DNA from: Streptomyces sp. NBC_01551
Lineage (GTDB): Bacteria; Actinomycetota; Actinomycetes; Streptomycetales; Streptomycetaceae
Assembly (NCBI RefSeq): GCF_026339935.1
Contig: NZ_JAPEPX010000001.1
Location: 2,276,501-2,340,500 of the forward strand
DNA: 64,000 nt
Direction: 5' to 3'
This document shows, in pieces, positions 61,332 through 64,000 of the stretch. The position numbers and the translations under genes were made by a program. The notes under the pieces were generated by a model, which did not search any database, was not told where the DNA came from, and saw only the letters and a program-made list of their open reading frames with translations. Numbering within the stretch: position 1 is the stretch's first letter; the number at the start of each line of letters is the position of its first letter.

Positions 61332-63059
61332 TCAGGGCTGGGTGCCTTCGGCGGACTTCCCGATCGAGCCGAACCAGTCGTAGACGTCACCGATCCAGGT
61401 GCCGACCTGGTCCCACCAGCCCTTGCCGGTGCCGATCCACTCCTGGAGCGGGGTGAGCTCCCAGACGAGCCAGCCTGTCACGAAGGCGATCACGATCAGG
61501 ACCAGGCAGCCCTTGAGGCAGCCGAGGCCGGGGATCCGCACCGGGTTGGCGCTGCGGCGGCGCGGCTCGCGCGGAGCGCGCTGCTGCGGCGGCGGGCTCT
61601 GCGGGGGCTGCTGCTGGGGTGCCTGCGGCTGGCGGTACTGGGGCTGCTGCGGCTGCTGGTACGGCTGGGGCTGGCGCTGCTGCGGCTGCTGGTAGTGCTG
61701 CGGAGGCGGCGGGGCGTACTGCTGCTGAGGAGGCTGCTGGTACTGCTGGGGCTGCTGATACTGCTGCTGCGGCGGGCCCTGGCGGTACTGCGGGGGCTGC
61801 TGCGGGCGCTGCTGCGGCGGCGGGGGCGCCTGCCGCTGGGGGCGCCGGCGCAGCGGGTCCTCGCTCGGGTCGAGGTATTGCATCTGCGTCTGCTCGTTGC
61901 GGTCGCGGGCGGCCCGCATCTGCGACTGCCACGGGTGCGGCGCGTCCGGCTGCTGTACGGGGGGCATGACCGAGGTCGGGTCCGGCCCGGCCGCCCCGGT
62001 GCTGGGCAGCACGGTGGTCGCGTCGGCGCCGCCGACCGGCGGGAGCACGCTGGTCATGGCGTTCGGGTCGTACGCCCCCATCTGCGCGGCCGCCACCGCG
62101 TCCGACAGGGCCGCGGCCGCGCCCGGGGTCTGCGGGACCGGCGCGGGCGAGGGGTCGGGCGCGAGCAGCGCGCCGACGCCGAGGGCGGCCTCGACCTGCT
62201 CCGGCGAGGAGTGCACGCCGATGCCGGAGGCGACGACGCGCAGGCCGCGGGCCAGGCTCTCGGCGCTCGGGCGCTCGCCCGGCTCCTTGCGCAGGCAGCG
62301 CTCGATGACGGTCCACAACGGCTCGGGCAGCGTGGACGGGCGCTGCGGCTCCTCGCTGAGATGGCGGTGGAGCACTTCGAGCGCGGTGCCGCCGGCGAAC
62401 GGCGGGCGGCCGGTGACCAGCTCGTAGAGCAGGATGCCGGCGCCGTAGATGTCGACTGCGGAGGTCTGCGGGCGGCCCTCGGCGGACTCGGGCGCGACGT
62501 AGGAGGGGGTGCCGACGAACTCGTGGGTGCGGGTCAGACCCGGGGAGTCGGCGAGGCGGGCGATACCGAAGTCGGTGAGCATCGGCTTCATCTGGCCGCC
62601 GCGCTCGTCGAGCAGGACGTTGGCGGGCTTCAGGTCGCGGTGGACCACGCCGTCGGCGTGGCTGGCGGCGAGCGCGTCCGCGATCTGGGCGGTCAGCAGG
62701 GCCGCGGCGACGGGCGTGAAGGGGCCGTTCTGCCGGATGTACTTGTGCAGGTCCGGGCCGTCGATCAGGTCCATGACCAGGGCGAGGAGATCGCCCTCGA
62801 CGACGAGGTCGCGGGTGCGCACGATGTTGGGGTGCGTCAGGCGCAGCAGGACGGAGCGCTCGCGCAGGAAGCGCATCACGATGTCCGGGTCCTGGGCCAG
62901 CTCCTCCTTGAGGACCTTGATGGCCACGGTCTCGCCGGGCTGGCCGGCGACGGCCGCCTCCGCACCGGCGGTCTCACGCTGGCGGGCACGCCAGACAGTG
63001 CCCGTGGCGCCGCGCCCGAGCGGCTCCTCGAGCAGGTACTTGCTGCCGACTGGCCGCAC
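61332..63059 (-). CDS. pkaA: Ser/Thr protein kinase PkaA
   Basis: Membrane-bound kinase of 575 residues. The Gly-rich loop is GRGATGTVW, the Lys is in VAIKVLKEEL, the catalytic loop is VVHRDLKPANVLLD, and LTDFGIAR and YVAPESAEG follow. After the kinase domain (to about residue 275) there is a Pro/Gln-rich stretch of about 100 residues (QQYQQPQQYQQPPQQQY type) before a membrane helix (CLKGCLVLIVIAFVTGWLVW) and a short outer end. GTG at 63059 has GGGAG 8 nt upstream; ATG at 63098 would add 13 residues. The Gln-rich linker may bind other proteins. Confidence 0.92.
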   Translation of the reverse strand: MRPVGSKYLLEEPLGRGATGTVWRARQRETAGAEAAVAGQPGETVAIKVLKEELAQDPDIVMRFLRERSVLLRLTHPNIVRTRDLVVEGDLLALVMDLIDGPDLHKYIRQNGPFTPVAAALLTAQIADALAASHADGVVHRDLKPANVLLDERGGQMKPMLTDFGIARLADSPGLTRTHEFVGTPSYVAPESAEGRPQTSAVDIYGAGILLYELVTGRPPFAGGTALEVLHRHLSEEPQRPSTLPEPLWTVIERCLRKEPGERPSAESLARGLRVVASGIGVHSSPEQVEAALGVGALLAPDPSPAPVPQTPGAAAALSDAVAAAQMGAYDPNAMTSVLPPVGGADATTVLPSTGAAGPDPTSVMPPVQQPDAPHPWQSQMRAARDRNEQTQMQYLDPSEDPLRRRPQRQAPPPPQQRPQQPPQYRQGPPQQQYQQPQQYQQPPQQQYAPPPPQHYQQPQQRQPQPYQQPQQPQYRQPQAPQQQPPQSPPPQQRAPREPRRRSANPVRIPGLGCLKGCLVLIVIAFVTGWLVWELTPLQEWIGTGKGWWDQVGTWIGDVYDWFGSIGKSAEGTQP

Positions 63060-63516
63060 GTCTCGCGCTCCCTGCTGTCGTCCTGCGGTGGTTCGCATTC
63101 CGGGTCGTTCCCCGGGTCGCCCCCGGGTCGTTCTCCCGGTTCTTTTTCCGGCCCACTCTAGGGGGTGTCCCGGGAGAAGACGCGGGTCGCCGAAGGTTGG
63201 TTGCCGTACATATGCACGAAGGGTGAGGTTCGCGGCGTATGCCGGGGGCGATTTTCCTCGGCTTGCTGACTGAAATTGTGCGACGACTGGACGGGCCCGC
63301 GACCGATCAAGATCATTTCTTGGCGGGTGCCGGGCGTGTTGTCCGCGACAGGTGCGAGGATGCACCCGTACGGAACGACGGGGACGGGAGCCCTGCCTTC
63401 CGGGCAGACCTGACCGGACGACGCGCCGTGCCGGGTGGGGGGTGATCGGGCGGCGCCATGCCCCTGTCGTCCCCCTGCCGGGCGCACGCACCGCGCAGAA
63501 GGGACCGCTGACGGCG
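63060..63516. other. 457-nt divergent gap between pkaA and the FHA gene
   Basis: No convincing gene is seen. The stretch 63180-63350 is somewhat richer in A/T and should hold promoters for both strands. I see no clear hexamer pair, operator or RNA structure. Confidence 0.5.
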
Positions 63517-64000
63517 ATGCAGATCCGGCTGACCGTCCTTGGGTCGCGCAGCGGCCACCAGACCGCGACCTCGCCGACGAGCTGCGACGTGCTCGTCACC
63601 GCGCCCGCCGGGACCGCGCTCGCCGCGGTGGCCTCCGGGCTGGCGGCGACCGTCGGCGGACCCGACACCGGGGGCACGGTCGTGCTGTACGCCGGAGCGG
63701 AGCGGCTCGACCCGCAGCGCCGGGTGCTGGGTGAGCCGCCGCTGGTGGACGGGGCGGTGCTGGCGCTGCACGGGCCGGTGCCGGACGTCCTGCCGGACGC
63801 GGAGGAGGGCCTGGGGGCGCCCCAACTGCACGTGGTGGCGGGGCCGGACGCGGGTGGGGTGCACCTGCTGCACCCGGGGTCGGTGCGGATCGGGCGCTCC
63901 GCGGACGCGGACGTGCCGCTGGACGACCCGGACGTGTCGCGGGCGCACTGCGCGGTGACGGTGATGCCGGACGGCCGGGTGGCCGTGGCGGACCTGAACT
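63517..64000 (+). CDS. FHA-domain protein, N-terminal part (FtsK/SpoIIIE-type likely)
   Basis: The frame begins at ATG 63517 (MQIRLTVLGSRSGHQ) and is open to the right edge, so only 161 residues are seen. An FHA domain is clear: HPGSVRIGRSADADVPLDDPDVSRAHCAVTVMPDGRVAVADLN, read in parts, with the R-I-G-R-S and S-R-x-H motifs that bind phosphothreonine. Similar Streptomyces proteins with this N-terminus continue into FtsK/SpoIIIE ATPase domains; this end is outside the window. It lies next to two Ser/Thr kinases that could phosphorylate its partners. Confidence 0.85.
   Translation, partial: MQIRLTVLGSRSGHQTATSPTSCDVLVTAPAGTALAAVASGLAATVGGPDTGGTVVLYAGAERLDPQRRVLGEPPLVDGAVLALHGPVPDVLPDAEEGLGAPQLHVVAGPDAGGVHLLHPGSVRIGRSADADVPLDDPDVSRAHCAVTVMPDGRVAVADLN

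Overview
The window is chromosomal DNA from a Streptomyces-like actinomycete. It has very high GC with G/C-ending codons, GTG and TTG starts, a sporulation-type SsgA-like protein, a sortase substrate with an LAETG motif, a JAMM/CysO/CysM cysteine pathway, HelD-type helicase and twin Ser/Thr kinases. The gene order (cysM, ssgA-like, hpd, murA, hup, malic enzyme, narK, smpB, ftsX/ftsE, prfB, pkaB, pkaA) matches what I remember of the S. coelicolor core chromosome. It looks like conserved core with scattered accessory or decaying genes, not a genomic island. I see no CRISPR array, prophage, insertion sequence or biosynthetic cluster.

Layout. 1-3.7 kb: MBL-fold hydrolase (cut by the left edge), two small genes, then the cysteine module cysM-cysO preceded by a Cys-containing leader peptide, a sigma-R-like promoter and mec. 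3.7-9 kb: amino-acid permease, DUF2017-clpS, NAD salvage (nicotinate phosphoribosyltransferase, nicotinamidase). 9-19.6 kb: secreted M6 protease, two RDD membrane proteins (one with three kinds of internal repeats), an SsgA-like protein, a GlcD-like oxidase and a TPR protein. 19.6-25.2 kb: hpd with a divergent Lrp regulator, an ArsR-type repressor/efflux operon with a visible operator, a Lon-like S16 protease, an IclR regulator. 25.5-31 kb: cell-wall protein, SF2 helicase, a dead Doc remnant, an MFS transporter, tRNA-Cys. 31.2-36.6 kb: three-gene xanthine-dehydrogenase-like operon (FAD, 2Fe-2S, molybdopterin subunits); the 2Fe-2S gene carries a frameshift and the large subunit lacks catalytic motifs. 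36.9-46.2 kb: hexosaminidase, DUF3039, YqgE, murA, HU, malic enzyme, HelD-like helicase. 46.3-52.9 kb: CGNR regulator, acetyltransferase, HemD-winged-helix fusion beside narK, a divergent LysR/MFS pair. 52.9-58.5 kb: ribosome rescue and division: tmRNA, smpB, an S41 protease, ftsX-ftsE, prfB. 58.5-64 kb: a second leader peptide ahead of an isopenicillin-N-synthase-like oxygenase, the kinases pkaB and pkaA, and an FHA-domain gene cut by the right edge.

Most noteworthy: the cysteine module appears to have two transcription inputs. One gives an mRNA starting at a Cys-bearing leader peptide. The other is a match to the sigma-R consensus whose transcript would start inside that leader and skip its start codon. 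A second leader peptide with the same R-x-H-V-D core lies at 58.57 kb. Other highlights are the CysO tail after Gly-Gly, the catalytically degenerate xanthine-dehydrogenase-like large subunit, the homopolymer frameshift, a 162-nt inverted-repeat element and the ArsR operator inside a leaderless promoter.
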